DNA of 64,000 nucleotides from positions 1 through 64,000 of the forward strand of contig CAWHZD010000008.1 in assembly GCA_963833745.1 (NCBI GenBank), in the 5' to 3' direction. The stretch comes from AP-15 sp963833745 (GTDB taxonomy: Bacteria > Pseudomonadota > Alphaproteobacteria > ATCC43930 > CGMCC-115725). The notes under the pieces were generated by a model, which saw only the letters and a list, made by a program, of their open reading frames with translations, had not been told where the DNA came from and did no database searches. Shown here piece after piece: positions 63,039 through 64,000 of the stretch (positions within the stretch are counted from its first letter, which is position 1; each line of letters opens with the position of its first letter). Made by a program: the position numbers and the translations under genes.

Positions 63039-64000
63039 CTAGTGGCGCTGGACCCGTTCGTAAATCCGTTCAAGCCGGTCGCGCGCCAGGTCGGTGTGAA
63101 ACTTGGAATCGATCTGCGCCAGAGCGCCGGCGCTCCACGCCTCATAGTCGGATCGTTCCTCCCAGCATTGCCGAAGTCGCTCGGTCAAAGCCGATGTGAG
63201 ACTGTCGATGGTCGACGAATAGGCCTCGACATAGCCAGGCCGTTTCTGGCCGTGGAGCCATTTCCACTTTCCCACCTTGCAATCATTGTCGAAGTTCAGC
63301 AGAAAGCCGCAGCGTCCCGGATCGACAATCTCCGTCTGAGCACAGGTCGCGGTGGCAATCACCGGCGTCCCTGCCGCCATCGCTTCGAGCGACACGTAAC
63401 CAAACGTGTCGTGAAAGGTCGGCAGGATGAGAAAGTCGGCCTCTGCCATAAGACGGCGGACCTCAGCGTTCGGCAGTGAACGGTGGAGGACGATTCCCTC
63501 GGCCGAGAGTTCCTGCTCGGCTGCCGCCACACCCTTGGCGTCGGGCGGGCCGATGTAATCATTCACCGACCAGTTCAGCGAGGAAACGATGATCGTCCGA
63601 ATCGGTATTCCCGCGGTGCGCAATGCTTTGTGAGCCCGAACCAGCGCGGGACCGCCCTTGCGGTAGAAGTCACCGCCGACGAACAGCAGTGTAAGATCAT
63701 TTCGCGCCGATTTTGGTGCAGACCGAGTCGGCCGCACACCCGGGTAGAGAACCTCACATTTGGCGAGCAGGTGTTCGAGTTCGGGCCGGTCGCGATGTTG
63801 ACGCCTCATCTGGCGCATCGCGTATTCCGACATTGCGAGGATGGCGATACACTGGGGATCGAGCAGTCGACGGACAAGGTATCGTTCGAGCCAGGGGATC
63901 GCTCGGTCCTCCGGCAGGCGCGGGACATAATCCTCGAAAGTCAGCACAAACGGGCATCTGGTCAGGACCGGTACCGCATTGTAGCTGTGAATCAAGTCAT
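63039..64000 (-). CDS. Family 4 glycosyltransferase, cut by the right edge
   Basis: The frame is open to the window edge, so the N-terminus is missing; at least 320 residues are present. The C-terminal donor-binding part is clear: LTLLFVGGDFYRKGGPALVR, AEADFLILPTFHDTFGYVSL followed by EAMAAGTPVIA with the EX7E-type pair, and EIVDPGRCGFLLNFDNDCK. It belongs to the same polysaccharide locus, which continues to the right. Confidence 0.82.
   Translation of the reverse strand, partial: DLIHSYNAVPVLTRCPFVLTFEDYVPRLPEDRAIPWLERYLVRRLLDPQCIAILAMSEYAMRQMRRQHRDRPELEHLLAKCEVLYPGVRPTRSAPKSARNDLTLLFVGGDFYRKGGPALVRAHKALRTAGIPIRTIIVSSLNWSVNDYIGPPDAKGVAAAEQELSAEGIVLHRSLPNAEVRRLMAEADFLILPTFHDTFGYVSLEAMAAGTPVIATATCAQTEIVDPGRCGFLLNFDNDCKVGKWKWLHGQKRPGYVEAYSSTIDSLTSALTERLRQCWEERSDYEAWSAGALAQIDSKFHTDLARDRLERIYERVQRH

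Overview
The window is high-G+C DNA from an alphaproteobacterium. The best evidence is a full-length CtrA cell-cycle regulator (23374-24117), the aroQ-accB-accC-aat-DUF2155 block, and gltX next to gltA. The order may be Rhodospirillales or a relative, but this is inference. No rRNA, complete tRNA or CRISPR array is present. The only tRNA-like sequence is the 5' half of a tRNA-Ser(UGA).

Layout. 1-1059: remnants only. 1060-6634: core metabolism (aroQ, accB, accC, aat), a DUF2155 envelope protein on the opposite strand, and a CoA-transferase/CitE-like lyase pair. 7265-18032: a long minus-strand array of envelope genes (DUF4105, lipoprotein hydrolase, DUF4239, membrane protein, two sulfatases, outer-membrane barrel, Gly/Ala-rich protein, DUF2092). 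18303-22508: SpoIIAA-like protein, repeat mosaic, broken AraC regulator, GIY-YIG remnant, and a second lyase/CoA-transferase pair. 23374-27391: ctrA, a gene-poor 1.4 kb stretch, and the potassium transporter kup. 27591-33360: DUF169 protein, two tandem radical-SAM proteins of the hopanoid C-3 methylase (HpnR) type, and a broken multi-domain rhodanese. 34232-40011: HD protein, racemase-like protein, extradiol dioxygenase, gltA, gltX. 40160-46223: a polymorphic-toxin-like gene with a possible immunity partner, miniature inverted-repeat elements, an acyl-CoA synthetase, and a decayed IS4-type insertion sequence. 46224-48658: a low-G+C secreted protein and a racemase. 48732-64000: a polysaccharide locus (PIG-L deacetylase, C-methyltransferase, FkbM methyltransferase, Wzt-type ATPase, five glycosyltransferases, Wzc-type tyrosine kinase, O-antigen ligase), which runs off the right edge.

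Two features stand out. First, the region decays visibly: in-frame stops or frameshifts break a DUF4239 gene, a sulfatase, an AraC regulator, a CoA-transferase, a rhodanese and a transposase, and several genes survive only as stubs. Some lesions sit in homopolymers and could be sequencing errors. Second, a family of compound hairpin repeats is scattered between genes, and the insertion sequence appears to lie inside one copy.

The most interesting candidates are the toxin/immunity pair beside gltX, the tandem HpnR-type methylases, the sulfatase/barrel/Gly-rich/DUF2092 cluster, and the low-G+C secreted protein.
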